This document shows, one piece after another, positions 15,418-24,700 of a stretch of 34,998 bases of DNA. Every line of letters begins with the position of its first letter. The stretch's first letter is position 1. Source of the stretch: Planctomycetaceae bacterium (lineage in GTDB: Bacteria; Planctomycetota; Planctomycetia; Planctomycetales; Planctomycetaceae); NCBI GenBank assembly GCA_002724315.1, contig PBOJ01000029.1:5812-40809 (forward strand), written 5' to 3'. A program made the translations under genes and the position numbers. The notes under the pieces are model-generated. The model saw only the letters and a list, made by a program, of their open reading frames with translations. It was not told where the DNA came from and searched no databases.

Positions 15418-16836
15418 ATGACATCCTGCCGATCACGCAACGACATCCTCGCCGATATCGAGAACGAACTCGAACAGGTCCTCCAGGACGAACGACTGCC
15501 AGGCCTGAGTGTCGGCATTGTCGTCGACCAGGAACTGTCCTGGTCGCGAGGCCTGGGCACCCGTGATCTGGCCACCGGCGAACCCGCCGACGAGCACACG
15601 CTGCACCGTGTGGCCTCGATCACCAAGACCCTGACCACCGCGGCGGTGCTGCAATTGCGGGATCGTGGCAAGCTGTCCCTGGAAGATCCGTTGGAACGGC
15701 ACCTGCCCGAGTTCGCCGAGGCCAAGGAAGTTGCCGGACAACGGGACCAGGTCACGCTGCTGAGACTGCTGACACACCGGGCCGGACTGGTCACCGAAAC
15801 CCCGTTGCCGACATGGTCGACCGAAGAGTTTCCCACCCGGGACGAAGTGCTCGCGGCCCTGCCCCAGACCGAGATCGTGCTGCCGGCCGACCATGCCTTC
15901 AAGTACTCGAACCTCGCTTTCGGCCTGCTCGGCGAAGTGATCACCCGCGCCTCGGGCCAGGATTACTTTGACTATGTCGCCGAGCACCTGCTCGGACCTC
16001 TCGGGATGACCGACAGCGTGTACTGGTTGCCCGAGGACCAACGGCACCGGATGGCGGTGGGCTATTCGCCCGACCTGTACCGGGACGGCCTGAAGCCGGC
16101 CCCTTACGTCGGCCTGGGAGGTGTCGCCGCCTGTGGCCAGTTGCACTCGAGCGTCGCGGACCTCGCCCGCTGGATCTCGTTGCAGTTCCGCGTCGGCGAA
16201 CACGCCATTCCCAACGACGTCCTCGCCCCGAACACTCTCGACAACTTCCACCAGCCCCGGTACTCCGAACCCGACTGGTCGGCGGCGCAATGCCTGGGAT
16301 GGCGATCACTCCGCGTGGGCGAAAATGTCTATCACGGCCACGGTGGAGGGATCTTCGGGTTCGCTTCCCAGATCCTCTTTTCCCGTCCGCACCGGATCGG
16401 TGCCATCGTCCTGGCCAATCTCTGGCCCTATCCCATGATCCAGTCGTTGACCGTGCGAATCCTGGAACGGCTGCTGGGCAATCCCGATCCGCCGCCGCTG
16501 ACTCCGCCCGCACTCAATCCGACAGATCACGATTCCTCACGCCCCGTCGCAGCCGATGCCGAAAATGGCACCGACGACCGAGCCGGCCTCTACGTGGCCG
16601 AGCCGGGGGTCCCGGTCCACGTGGCGGTCCGCGCAGGCCAGTTGCGACTGGAGATCTCGCCGTTGTGGCCCTACCCGTTGCACACCGGCGGCGTGCTGGA
16701 GCCGACTGACAATCCGCTGGCCTTCCGGATCCGGGGCGGCCGCGGAGCTGGAGAGGTGGCAGTCTTCGAGATCGATGACCGGGACGTTGCCACCGGCTTC
16801 ACCCTGGGGGGATTCGTTTACCGCAGGATGATGTGA
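15418..16836 (+). CDS. Beta-lactamase-fold serine hydrolase
   Basis: A 472-residue protein of the class C beta-lactamase / penicillin-binding-protein-like family (pfam Beta-lactamase). The nucleophile motif SxxK is Ser67-Ile-Thr-Lys70, the YxN motif is Tyr163-Ser-Asn165, and the third motif region is HGHGG at 306-310, where HxG replaces KTG. This set is typical of esterases and D-aminopeptidases of the family, so antibiotic hydrolysis is not implied. No signal peptide is visible, so it is probably cytoplasmic. The last 100 residues form a separate beta-rich domain like those appended to D-aminopeptidases. The start is 3 bases after the methyltransferase stop, and a strong hairpin follows the stop codon. 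Confidence 0.85.
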   Translation: MTSCRSRNDILADIENELEQVLQDERLPGLSVGIVVDQELSWSRGLGTRDLATGEPADEHTLHRVASITKTLTTAAVLQLRDRGKLSLEDPLERHLPEFAEAKEVAGQRDQVTLLRLLTHRAGLVTETPLPTWSTEEFPTRDEVLAALPQTEIVLPADHAFKYSNLAFGLLGEVITRASGQDYFDYVAEHLLGPLGMTDSVYWLPEDQRHRMAVGYSPDLYRDGLKPAPYVGLGGVAACGQLHSSVADLARWISLQFRVGEHAIPNDVLAPNTLDNFHQPRYSEPDWSAAQCLGWRSLRVGENVYHGHGGGIFGFASQILFSRPHRIGAIVLANLWPYPMIQSLTVRILERLLGNPDPPPLTPPALNPTDHDSSRPVAADAENGTDDRAGLYVAEPGVPVHVAVRAGQLRLEISPLWPYPLHTGGVLEPTDNPLAFRIRGGRGAGEVAVFEIDDRDVATGFTLGGFVYRRMM

Positions 16837-16860
16837 GCAAAACCCCGCGAACGGTTTTGC
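16837..16860 (+). terminator. Strong hairpin ending the hydrolase operon
   Basis: A perfect 8-bp inverted repeat, GCAAAACC (16837-16844) and GGTTTTGC (16853-16860), encloses an 8-base loop directly after the TGA of the serine hydrolase gene. Four T residues lie in the 3' arm, but no T-run follows. Confidence 0.5.
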
Positions 16861-16886
16861 GCACCGAGCGACAACATTAGCCGCTG

Positions 16887-16916
16887 TTGATCCGTGCCCT
16901 GTGACGCCGATACGAT
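16887..16916 (+). promoter_or_regulatory. Promoter candidate for the third DUF1501 gene
   Basis: TTGATC (16887-16892) is followed after 18 bases by TACGAT (16911-16916), each 4/6 to consensus. It lies between the operon-ending hairpin and the ATG at 16951. An in-frame ATG at 16915 would fall inside it, which supports the later start. Confidence 0.35.
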
Positions 16917-16950
16917 GTCTGTACCGACAGCGCACAACGGAACGACACAC

Positions 16951-18399
16951 ATGCTCAACGTCCTCGGCAACCGCAAGCGATCCTGTAACGGCGTGACACG
17001 GCGTGATGCGATCACCGCCGGTGGGCTTTCTCTGCTGGGCATGTCGTTGCCAGAACTGGTCGGAGCCGAATCGCGACAGCCCGCCGGGTTCCCTGGCCAG
17101 GGTCCGGCCAAGAACGTGATCCTGGTCTACCTCTTCGGTGGCCCGCCGCTGCACGACACCTTCGATCCCAAGTTCGGTGCTCCGAAGGAGATCCGCGGCG
17201 AATTCGGAGCGACGTCAACCGATGTCCCGGGTGTCCACTTCTGTGATCTGCTCCCGCAGGTTTCCAAATGGATGGGCCGCTCGACCCTGATCCGCTCAGC
17301 CCGCCACCACACCAACGACCATTCGGCCGGCCTGCTTTACACGATGACCGGCAAACCGGCCGCAAAGGTCCAGCCAGCCGTGCCCGTCCTGCCGACCCAG
17401 GCTCCGAGCATGAACTCGGTCATCGAGTACCTCTCGCGACACGAACAACGTGAACTGCCCGCCTCGGTCTGGATGCCCTGCTACACAGGATGGGGGCAGA
17501 GTTCGATCCGTCCGGGCCTTTACGGCGGATTTCTTGGACGGCAGTACGATCCTTTCATCACCAAGTGCCGGGTCCACGGCAAGGAAGCCAAGTACGCGTA
17601 CCCCGAGCGGGTCAAGGGTGAGGTACTGCTGCCCGAGGTCACTCTGCCCGAACAACTCACACTCGACCGTCTCAACAGGCGCCGCAGCCTGTCCGAACAA
17701 TTCGGTCGAGAGGTGAACCGTTTGGAACAATCTGGTGCCGTCGAAGCATTTGACCGCAACACGCGTCGGGCGTTTGACCTGCTGACCGCAAGCAACCGTC
17801 CCAACAGCCCATGGCGGGCCTTTGACGTCTCGTCGGAATCCCCCGGGCTGCAGGCTCGCTACGGCGACAATCTCTACGGGCACTCGATGCTCACCGCCCG
17901 ACGGCTGGTCGAGTCGGGCGTGAGATTCGTGACAGTGACGTGGGAGGTGTTCGAGAAGGCCAATATCGATCACGACGGGTGGGACACTCACCAGCGCAAC
18001 TTCAACATTCTCCGTGACCATCGCCTGCCGGTCTTCGACCAGGCCTATTCGGCACTCTGCGAGGACCTGGACAACCGCGGCCTGCTCGACGACACCCTGC
18101 TGCTGGTGATGGGTGAGATGGGCCGGACGCCCAAGATCAACGCCAAGGGCGGCCGCGACCACTGGTCCTACTGCAGCAACATCCTGATGACCGGGGCCGG
18201 GGTGAAACACGGATACGTCCACGGCAGTTCGGACCGGATCGGAGCTTACCCCAGCGATCGGCCGGTCGGTCCCGAAGCGTTCATCTCGACCGTCTATGCC
18301 GCGATGGGCCTGGACACCACGATGTCGATCTACGACCCCGCCGACCGCCCGTTTCCCATCGCCCAGCACGGCGAGCCGGTCCACGACATCCTGGCCTAG
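16951..18399 (+). CDS. DUF1501 family protein (third copy), Tat-type leader
   Basis: A 482-residue DUF1501 protein of the same type as the first copy. TRRDAITAGGLSLLGMSLPEL near residue 15 is a Tat-like leader. Core motifs are VILVYLFGGPPLHDTFDPKFGAPKEIRGEFG, HHTNDHSAGLLYTMTGK, SMLTARRLVESGVRFVTVTWEV, MGEMGRTPKINAKGGRDHWSYCSNILMTGAGVKHGYVHGSSDRIGAYP and a closing AMGLDTTMSIYDPADRPFPIAQHGEPVHDIL. The ATG at 16951 was preferred over ATG 16915 because the latter lies in the promoter candidate and adds residues ahead of the leader. No cytochrome partner gene is adjacent. An aldo/keto reductase follows after 73 bases. Confidence 0.86.
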   Translation: MLNVLGNRKRSCNGVTRRDAITAGGLSLLGMSLPELVGAESRQPAGFPGQGPAKNVILVYLFGGPPLHDTFDPKFGAPKEIRGEFGATSTDVPGVHFCDLLPQVSKWMGRSTLIRSARHHTNDHSAGLLYTMTGKPAAKVQPAVPVLPTQAPSMNSVIEYLSRHEQRELPASVWMPCYTGWGQSSIRPGLYGGFLGRQYDPFITKCRVHGKEAKYAYPERVKGEVLLPEVTLPEQLTLDRLNRRRSLSEQFGREVNRLEQSGAVEAFDRNTRRAFDLLTASNRPNSPWRAFDVSSESPGLQARYGDNLYGHSMLTARRLVESGVRFVTVTWEVFEKANIDHDGWDTHQRNFNILRDHRLPVFDQAYSALCEDLDNRGLLDDTLLLVMGEMGRTPKINAKGGRDHWSYCSNILMTGAGVKHGYVHGSSDRIGAYPSDRPVGPEAFISTVYAAMGLDTTMSIYDPADRPFPIAQHGEPVHDILA

Positions 18400-18420
18400 A
18401 GACTCCTCGCGGGGTGTCTC
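18399..18420 (+). terminator. Hairpin after the third DUF1501 gene
   Basis: GAGAC (18399-18403) pairs with GTCTC (18416-18420), extended inward by two C-G pairs past a T-T mismatch. It begins at the stop codon. No T-run follows, so termination may be partial and the aldo/keto reductase could still be read through. Confidence 0.35.
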
Positions 18421-18472
18421 GATTCCGGCCCGACCGGCTCCCCTATCGACCCCAGCATCAGAGAACCACATC

Positions 18473-19459
18473 ATGGAACTGCGCCCCCTGGGCTCCAGCG
18501 GCCTGCTGGTTTCCCCCATCTGTCTCGGCACGATGACATTCGGCACCCCGGTCCCCGAAGCGGATGCGATCCGGCTGGTCCACGAGTCGATCGACATGGG
18601 GATCAACTTCATCGACACCGCCAACGTCTACGAGGGTTACGACCGCGTGCTGGGCAGTGCCGGTGGCGTGGCAGAGGAGATCACCGGCAAGGCGATTGCC
18701 GACCGGCGTGACAGCGTGGTGCTGGCCACCAAGGTCGGTGCCCCACTGGGGTCCGGTCCCCAGGATCGGGGACTCTCGCCACTGCACATCGAACGCGAGA
18801 TCGAAGCCAGCCTGAAGCGGCTGGGGACCGATGTCATCGATCTCTACATCATCCACTGGCCCGATCGCCATACCCCGCTGGAATCGACACTCGAAGCCCT
18901 CGACCGGGTCGTTCGCCAGGGCAAGGCCCGCTACATCGGCGTCTCGAACCATTCGGCGGCCCAACTGTGCCAGTTGCTGTGGTTGGCCGAGAAGCACGAC
19001 TGGGTCCGCCCGGTCTCGTCGCAGATCCCTTTCAGCTTCCTGCGACGCGCGTTCCAGCACGACCTGCCGTTCTGCGAAGAATTCTCGATCGGTGTCACTC
19101 CTTACCAGTCGCTGCAGGGAGGACTGCTGACCGGCAAGTACCGTCGTGGCGAAGAGCCGCCCTCGGGATCTCGCGCGGCCGAGAAGCCCGAGTGGGTCTG
19201 GGCTCGCGACGACGCGATGTTCGACAAGCTCGAGGCCCTGGAAGCCCTGGCCGCCGAGATCGACACCACTCCGGCCCGTTACGCCCTGGCCTGGACACTG
19301 GCCCAACCGGCGATGTCCTCGCTGGTGGTCGGGGCCAAGCGATCCGAGCAGGTGGCTGACGCGGTCGCCGCGGCCGACCTCGAGATCCCCTGCGAACACT
19401 TCGCGCGGATCGACGAGATCGTCCCGGCTCCGTGGAAGCAGGACGACCCGATCAGGTAG
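18473..19459 (+). CDS. Aldo/keto reductase
   Basis: A 328-residue NADPH-type aldo/keto reductase with the (beta/alpha)8 barrel sequence pattern. The catalytic tetrad is complete: Asp48 and Tyr53 (FIDTANVYEG), Lys87 (LATKVG) and His128 (YIIHWPD). The C-terminal VGAKRSEQVADAV is the usual cofactor 2'-phosphate binding region. The FDTA-like opening and RPLGSSGLLVSPICLGTMTFG place it with bacterial AKRs that reduce diverse aldehydes and ketones; no substrate is evident. The ATG at 18473 begins MELRPLGSSG, as in homologues. Its last 8 bases overlap the end of the convergent aminotransferase gene. Confidence 0.9.
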   Translation: MELRPLGSSGLLVSPICLGTMTFGTPVPEADAIRLVHESIDMGINFIDTANVYEGYDRVLGSAGGVAEEITGKAIADRRDSVVLATKVGAPLGSGPQDRGLSPLHIEREIEASLKRLGTDVIDLYIIHWPDRHTPLESTLEALDRVVRQGKARYIGVSNHSAAQLCQLLWLAEKHDWVRPVSSQIPFSFLRRAFQHDLPFCEEFSIGVTPYQSLQGGLLTGKYRRGEEPPSGSRAAEKPEWVWARDDAMFDKLEALEALAAEIDTTPARYALAWTLAQPAMSSLVVGAKRSEQVADAVAAADLEIPCEHFARIDEIVPAPWKQDDPIR

Positions 19460-20432
19460 TCGCCACCGCTGCCTTGTTGGCCTCGACCTCCTGCTCCAGC
19501 CACCCCGGCAACGCCTCGGCGTATTCCCGTGCCTGGGCGACCATGTCGACCCCCACTCGCTGCCGCCAGGCCTCGGTCAATCGCTCGACCACCGGGCCCC
19601 GTTGGCCGTCACCGACCACCTGGCCTTCGAATGACCGGCCGTGCACGATGCAGTAGGAGGTCGACGTACAGAAGATCTCATCAGCCTGCAGAGCCTCGTA
19701 CCGTCCCAGGTTCGCCTCGACCATCGGGATGCCCTCCTGTTCGGCCAGTTCGAACACAGTCCCGCGACTGACTCCCTGCAGGATGTTCCGCGGTTCGGGC
19801 GTAAAGATGGTCCCGTCTTTGACCAGGAAGATGTTCCAGCCGGGCCCCTCGGCCATGAACCCGTCGGGATCGAACAGCACCGGCCAGGCCCCTTCGCCGA
19901 TTCGTTGTCCCTGCAGTTCGGCCATCTTGTAATGCATCCGGCTCCGGGTCTTGGCCTTGGCGTCAACCAGGTGGGCCGGCAAAGCCTGCTGGGCGGGAAC
20001 GACAATGTCGACACCGTGGTCGTACTTGTCGGAAAACGTGCCCATGTGCGTGATGAGCGGCCAGGTACTGATCGTCACCGTCGGCCTGGTGCCCTCCGGC
20101 CACAGCGACCCGTAAACCGGCAGCGGCCCGCGCGACACGTCATGCATCACCCACCAGTCCATCCCCTCTTCCTCGGTCGCCCGGTTCTTCTCGAGCGTCA
20201 AAAGCGTCTGCTCCTCCATCTCCTCCTGGCTCAACCCGCAGTCGATTTCGAGCAGTCGCAACGACCCGTAAAGCCGGTCGAGGTGTTCACGGAGCTTGAA
20301 CGGCTGCCCGCCGAACGTGCGAGTCATCTCGAAGGCCATGTCTCCATACATCAGGGCACAGTCGAAGATCGAGACGTTTGCATCGCGTTCGGGAACAAAA
20401 TCACCACTGAAATAGACAACGCGTCCGGCCAT
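19452..20432 (-). CDS. Class IV PLP-dependent aminotransferase (BCAT / D-amino acid transaminase / ADC lyase fold)
   Basis: A 326-residue fold-type IV PLP enzyme. Lys159 in VDAKAKTRSRMHY aligns with the internal-aldimine lysine of IlvE. FMAEGPGWNIFLVKDGTIFTPEPRNILQGVSRGTVFELAEQEGI holds the conserved Glu (195), the phosphate-site region and the LxGxxR segment. ADEIFCTSTSYCIVHGRSFEG is the C-terminal signature. Branched-chain aminotransferase, D-amino-acid transaminase and 4-amino-4-deoxychorismate lyase share this fold and cannot be separated here. The Trp-rich segment MDWWVMHDVSRG is unusual. It lies 36 bases downstream of an SDR gene on the same strand, so transamination and ketone/alcohol oxidation may act on one substrate. 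AAGGA precedes the ATG by about 10 bases. Confidence 0.85.
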   Translation of the reverse strand: MAGRVVYFSGDFVPERDANVSIFDCALMYGDMAFEMTRTFGGQPFKLREHLDRLYGSLRLLEIDCGLSQEEMEEQTLLTLEKNRATEEEGMDWWVMHDVSRGPLPVYGSLWPEGTRPTVTISTWPLITHMGTFSDKYDHGVDIVVPAQQALPAHLVDAKAKTRSRMHYKMAELQGQRIGEGAWPVLFDPDGFMAEGPGWNIFLVKDGTIFTPEPRNILQGVSRGTVFELAEQEGIPMVEANLGRYEALQADEIFCTSTSYCIVHGRSFEGQVVGDGQRGPVVERLTEAWRQRVGVDMVAQAREYAEALPGWLEQEVEANKAAVATT

Positions 20433-20468
20433 GATGAGGGTCCTTGAAGGGGTGTCGGGGAATGGCGG

Positions 20469-21239
20469 CTAGAACGACTTGACGACGGTTCCACCGTCGA
20501 CGGTGATCTCCGTCCCGGTGATGTAACTCCCCGCGTCGGTGCCCAGCAGAAGCGCCGTGCCGACCAGTTCGCGAGGATCGCCCCAGCGGCCCAACGCGGT
20601 CCGCTCGGCAAAGAACGCGACCTGCTCGGCGCTCAGCACGCTCTGCGGCAGATCGGTCAGGAACGGCCCGGGACAGATCGCGTTGACGGTGATGCCGCTG
20701 CCGCCCAGGTCCAGTGCACTGGCCCGGGTCAGGCCCAGCAGCCCGCTCTTGGTCGCCGAGTAGGCGTTGCGACCTTCCTTGCTGACCAGTCCCATGATCG
20801 ACGAGATGTGGATCACTCGGCCCCAGCCACGTTCCTTCATCTGCGGCACAAGCTCGCGCGTCAGGGCCATGCAGCTGCTGAGATTCAATTCGATGATCCG
20901 ATCCCAGTTCTCGTTGGTGATCTCGTCGATCTCTTCGGGGACGTTGGACCCGGCATTGTTGACCAGCACGTCGACGCGTCCCATTTCCGAAAGGGCCGTT
21001 TCGGCCAGCCGCTTGACATCATCCCGGCTGGTCATGTCGGCCACCACGGTCAGCCCTTTCACGTCGAGCCCATCGGTGATCTGGGCCAGGGCAACATCCA
21101 GCTCGTCCTGGTGACGGCTGGAGATGACCACGTCCGCACCGGCCTCGGCAAATCCCCGGGCCATCGCCAGGCCCAGCCCCTTGCTGCCGCCGGTGACCAG
21201 TGCCACACGGCCGGTGATATCGAAGAGTGTTCCTTTCAT
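20469..21239 (-). CDS. Short-chain dehydrogenase/reductase (SDR, classical)
   Basis: A 256-residue classical SDR. The cofactor motif TGGSKGLG is at 16-23, NNAG at 94-97, and the catalytic residues are Asn119, Ser147 (HISSIMG), Tyr160 and Lys164 (YSATK). GPFLTDLP follows the active site and DAGSYITGTEITVDGG ends the protein. It resembles gluconate 5-dehydrogenase and FabG-like members, with NAD(P) preference uncertain (Arg42 after the second strand suggests NADP). The ATG at 21239 was chosen because MKGTLFDITGRVALVTGG gives the usual spacing. It is upstream of the aminotransferase in an apparent two-gene operon and divergent from the selenoprotein candidate. Confidence 0.9.
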   Translation of the reverse strand: MKGTLFDITGRVALVTGGSKGLGLAMARGFAEAGADVVISSRHQDELDVALAQITDGLDVKGLTVVADMTSRDDVKRLAETALSEMGRVDVLVNNAGSNVPEEIDEITNENWDRIIELNLSSCMALTRELVPQMKERGWGRVIHISSIMGLVSKEGRNAYSATKSGLLGLTRASALDLGGSGITVNAICPGPFLTDLPQSVLSAEQVAFFAERTALGRWGDPRELVGTALLLGTDAGSYITGTEITVDGGTVVKSF

Positions 21240-21386
21240 CGGTCTCTCATCTCCGTCGCTGTACGGTTGCAGTCTCGTCAACACTTGGAGAAGGTGAGCA
21301 TACTGTGGAGGGCGGTTGACGGCCAACGCACGGCGAATTGCCCTCCGACGGCATACCACAAAGACGAGCAACAGGAATCACGCGAC

Positions 21387-21737
21387 ATGGCTGCACGGAT
21401 CGACTGGTACTACCACCGCAAGGGGTGAACCAGCTGCGTCAAAGCGCAAGGGTTCCTTGCCAAGAACGAAGCTCAGGTCCGCGAGCAGGCCGATGCTCGC
21501 ACCGAGACCGTCGACGCCCGTCACGCCGTGACGCTGGCCCGCCAGTCCTCGCACCTCTACATCGCCCGTGGTCGCACGTTCCGACACGTCAACATGAAGT
21601 CCGAACGCCTGAGCAACGCCGAGTTGACCGGACTGGTCACCGGCCGCAGCGGTACGTTGCGGGCTCCAACTCTCCGTCGCGGCAAGACGCTGGTAGTCGG
21701 GTACAGCGACGAGATGTACGGCGAACTCTTCGGCTAG
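21387..21737 (+). CDS. Probable selenoprotein: ArsC/Spx-like thioredoxin-fold protein with UxxC motif
   Basis: A 117-codon frame, from ATG 21387 (AGGA 10 bases upstream) to TAG 21735-21737, is open except for TGA at codon 14 (21426-21428). Read as selenocysteine, the start is MAARIDWYYHRKG-U-TSC-VKAQGFLAKN. This places Sec at the first position of the CxxC redox pair of Spx/ArsC proteins (CTSC in Spx), with Cys17 as partner. The part after the TGA keeps family features to the end: HVNMKSERLSNAELTGLVTG, then SGTLRAPTLRRGKTLVVGYSDEMYGEL, which parallels the Spx/ArsC segment G-LLRRP-ii-----vGy. A SECIS-like hairpin follows the TGA. The likely role is a thiol/selenol redox enzyme; arsenate reduction is not established, as the family is broad. 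The alternative is a pseudogene with a Cys-to-stop change, but no other lesion is present. Confidence 0.78.
21429..21478 (+). promoter_or_regulatory. Candidate bacterial SECIS element
   Basis: The upper stem GCAAGG (21446-21451) pairs perfectly with CCTTGC (21455-21460) around the loop GTT. The loop begins 23 bases after the TGA, inside the 16-37 window described for bacterial SECIS elements. It starts with G then T, like the GU recognised by SelB in E. coli fdhF. Lower pairing is possible: 437-439 with 466-468, 432-435 with 470-473 and 429-431 with 476-478 (last three digits of 21xxx coordinates). Confidence 0.65.
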
Positions 21738-21750
21738 ACAGCGCCGCTGG

Positions 21751-24700
21751 TTACTCGTCGTCCAACTGGTCGTACAACGGCAGGTGCCGGTAATACACCT
21801 CCAGCACCAGCAGCTTGATCGCCGTGGCGTAGATCCGCCCGCCCGATCTCTCCCAGTTGTCTGCCGGATTCCACGTGCCGGCCATCTGGCCCGAATTGAC
21901 CTGGGTCGACACCAGTGTCTCCCGCAGCGGCTCGTTCCAGGCCGCCCAGTACTTGCCCTGCATGTGGTACATCACCTGGGTGGCGTAGTACCAGTAGTAG
22001 GACGTCTTCTGCTGGTTGCGGTTCGGCAGGTTCTTCATCAGGTAGTCGGCCCCGGCTCGCATCCGTGGATCATTCCGATTGACTCCCATGAACTGCAGGC
22101 ACAGCAGGCCCTCGGCCGTCATGGCCGGCTTGACGGCGCGATTGTTGTACCCGAACAGTCCACCGGTCGGTTGATTCGCTTCGACACTCCGCAACCACGT
22201 GTCGAGCAGGGTGATGGTCCTGGGGGGAATCGCCAGCCCGGCCATCTCGCCGCTCTTCAGGGCCATCATCTGCCAGCCAACCACCGAGGTGTCTCCGGTT
22301 TCACCGGGCTGGTACCTCCAGCCTCCGGTCGACTTGTGCTGGGCGTTGATGATGTAGCCAAGGGCTTTTTCCGCCGCGGCCTTCAGGGCGGGATCCTCGG
22401 TCATCCCATACGCCTCGCAGAGAGAAATCGCCGCGATGCCGTGGCTGTACATGTGGGCATGGGCCGAGTCGCCGGGACTCAGCAGGTCGCCGTTGGGTTT
22501 TTGTTGTTTGACCAGCCACTGGATCGCCTTGGCCACCACCTCCTTGTGACGTCCTGACTGGTGCGTGTGGCCAGCGGCCAGGAACGGCATCAGAGCCAAC
22601 CCGGTGCCCGCGGTGTTGGACACCACCGAGCCTGTCCCCGTGCAATTGGGGTGCTGACCCTTGCAGCGTTCGTGGAATCCGTTGAGGCTCCAGTGCCCGT
22701 CGAGGGACTGGTGAGCCGCCAGCCAGACCAGCCCCCGGTTGACCGCTTCCTCGCTCTTGTCGCTGCCACCAAACAGCTTGATGTATTTTCGGCGGGTATC
22801 TCCCTGCCGCAACGTGAACAGGGCCCTGAGACCGACGTTGTCCTCGGCCAATGCTACCCGCGGCGCACGGGCACGGCGACGATCCAGTCGCGAAACAAGT
22901 GGACCGAAATCGGGTGCCTTGTTGTTCTCGACCGGTCCCCGCTCACCAATGATCACACGGTCGGGCACTCGACGAACCGGCCCGGATACGGACCTGGGAG
23001 TGCGGACCGCCACCGCCGCGGCGGGAGATGCCCGATCCAGCGGCCGAGTGTTGGAGGCCTGCAGGTTTCCGACGGCGACGGCCTGTTCACCAGCCGGAGC
23101 CTGGTCGAGAGACTCGGCACCCGGTGCGACTTCGGAGGTCGCCCCGGCCGGACGGCGGCGACGGCGATCCACCGACCGCGTAGTCGTCCGACTCCTGGAG
23201 ACCGAAGCGGTCACGTCGGTGGACTCGGCCGCGGCAATCCCGTCGGGACTGGGCGTCGAGGTGTCCGGGGCATCGGCCCCGGGAACCGCAGCCGCCACGC
23301 GACGGCGGCGACGAGGAACATTCCTGGACAACGATGCGTCCGCCACCTGCACACCACTGTCGGCCACCGATTTCGCCGTCGTGGACTTGTCCAATGCCAC
23401 ATCGCTCTCGACACCGGCGGCGGTCCTGCTGGCCAGCAGGCGGCTGCGCTTGGACTGGACCTTGCGACGAGGGGGGGCTGTCGCCACCTTCGGTGTCGCG
23501 GCAATCGCCCGGATCGCCTGGTCGGTCATCGGGGCCTCGGCCATCCGGGCCGCCGGACGATCGACCTTCTGACCGGTCAGCCCCTGGGTCTGCACGGTTG
23601 TCGATTCCCTCGGCAACTGGCCATCAGGAGCAACCAGCCTCTGTTCCTGTGGTGCCGCCACCGCTTCGGGAGTCTCGGCGGTCCCGACCACCGTCGCCGG
23701 AACCGAGGTGGCCGAGGCCACTCGGTTGTTGCGATCAACCCGCACGTCACGAGGAGCCGAATCGGGAAGGCTCGGTGTCTTGCTGACCGCCATAGGGGCT
23801 TCGGCCGCCGATTCGGTCGCCGGTGCGGGAGCAGCAGCCGACCTGGTTCGTCGCAGCACGCGGCGTGATGCCTGGCGAGTGACCGTCGTGTCCTGGACCG
23901 TCAACTGCTTCTCCGGCGGCGCCGTCTCGGCCGGTGGCAGAGTTTCCTCCCGCAGCGCCTCGGGCAGGTTCGCCATCAATTCGGGGCGGGCCCGCTGGCG
24001 GCGGCTGAGCGATTCCAGCGGTTTCGACGGGGTCTCGGTCGGCGCCGCCTGCGGAGCGACCCTCAATACCATCTCTGGAGGAAGTGTCCGGGCCCGGCTC
24101 ATCGAGATCTGGGGCAACACCGATTCGGACCGCAGCGGAACGCTCATCGCCTCGGTCACCTGGCGAGTCACCGCGGGTGTCGGCGAATCGTCCAGCGACT
24201 GCAGCTCGTCCACCTTCTCGTACGACTCGCGGCCGTCCTCGTGCGACTGGTGCTGGTTGTCATCGGCCAGGTCGGTCGAAGCCTCCCAGTCCTGGACCAC
24301 CTCGGCCAGCACCTCGACCACCACATCAAGTTTCCACATGAACAGTGCCAGCAACACAACCCCGTGAAACACCAGGCTGCCGAAAACAAACCGGGAAGCC
24401 GTCGCCCTTCGCCAAAGCCAACCGCGGCTCCACAGCAACGCGGCCACCAGCCCGGCCACAATCAGGGTGATCAGCAGAGCCCGGGCCCAGAGATCCCGAA
24501 CACTCAGCCACAGACCATCCCACCGGCTCGAATCCCACTCCTCCCGCAACTCGATCTCCCGAGCCACACTCTGGTAGAGACGTTCCCGGCCATCCCGGTT
24601 GGTGGCAAACACCAGCCGGAACCCCTCAGCCGACAGCCCCGGCTCCGTCTCGTCGCTGTCGGTATTGATCATCGGCCCCAGATTCACCGGCCCGCCGAAA

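Noticed and set aside
15418..16836. Antibiotic-resistance beta-lactamase
   Set aside because: The third motif is HxG rather than KTG, no signal peptide is seen, and the extra C-terminal domain fits esterase or D-aminopeptidase-like members.
21387..21428. Reading the TGA at 21426 as a true stop, giving a 13-residue peptide
   Set aside because: The following frame remains open with family-like sequence and the TGA falls on the redox cysteine. A pseudogene remains possible but is less likely than a selenoprotein.
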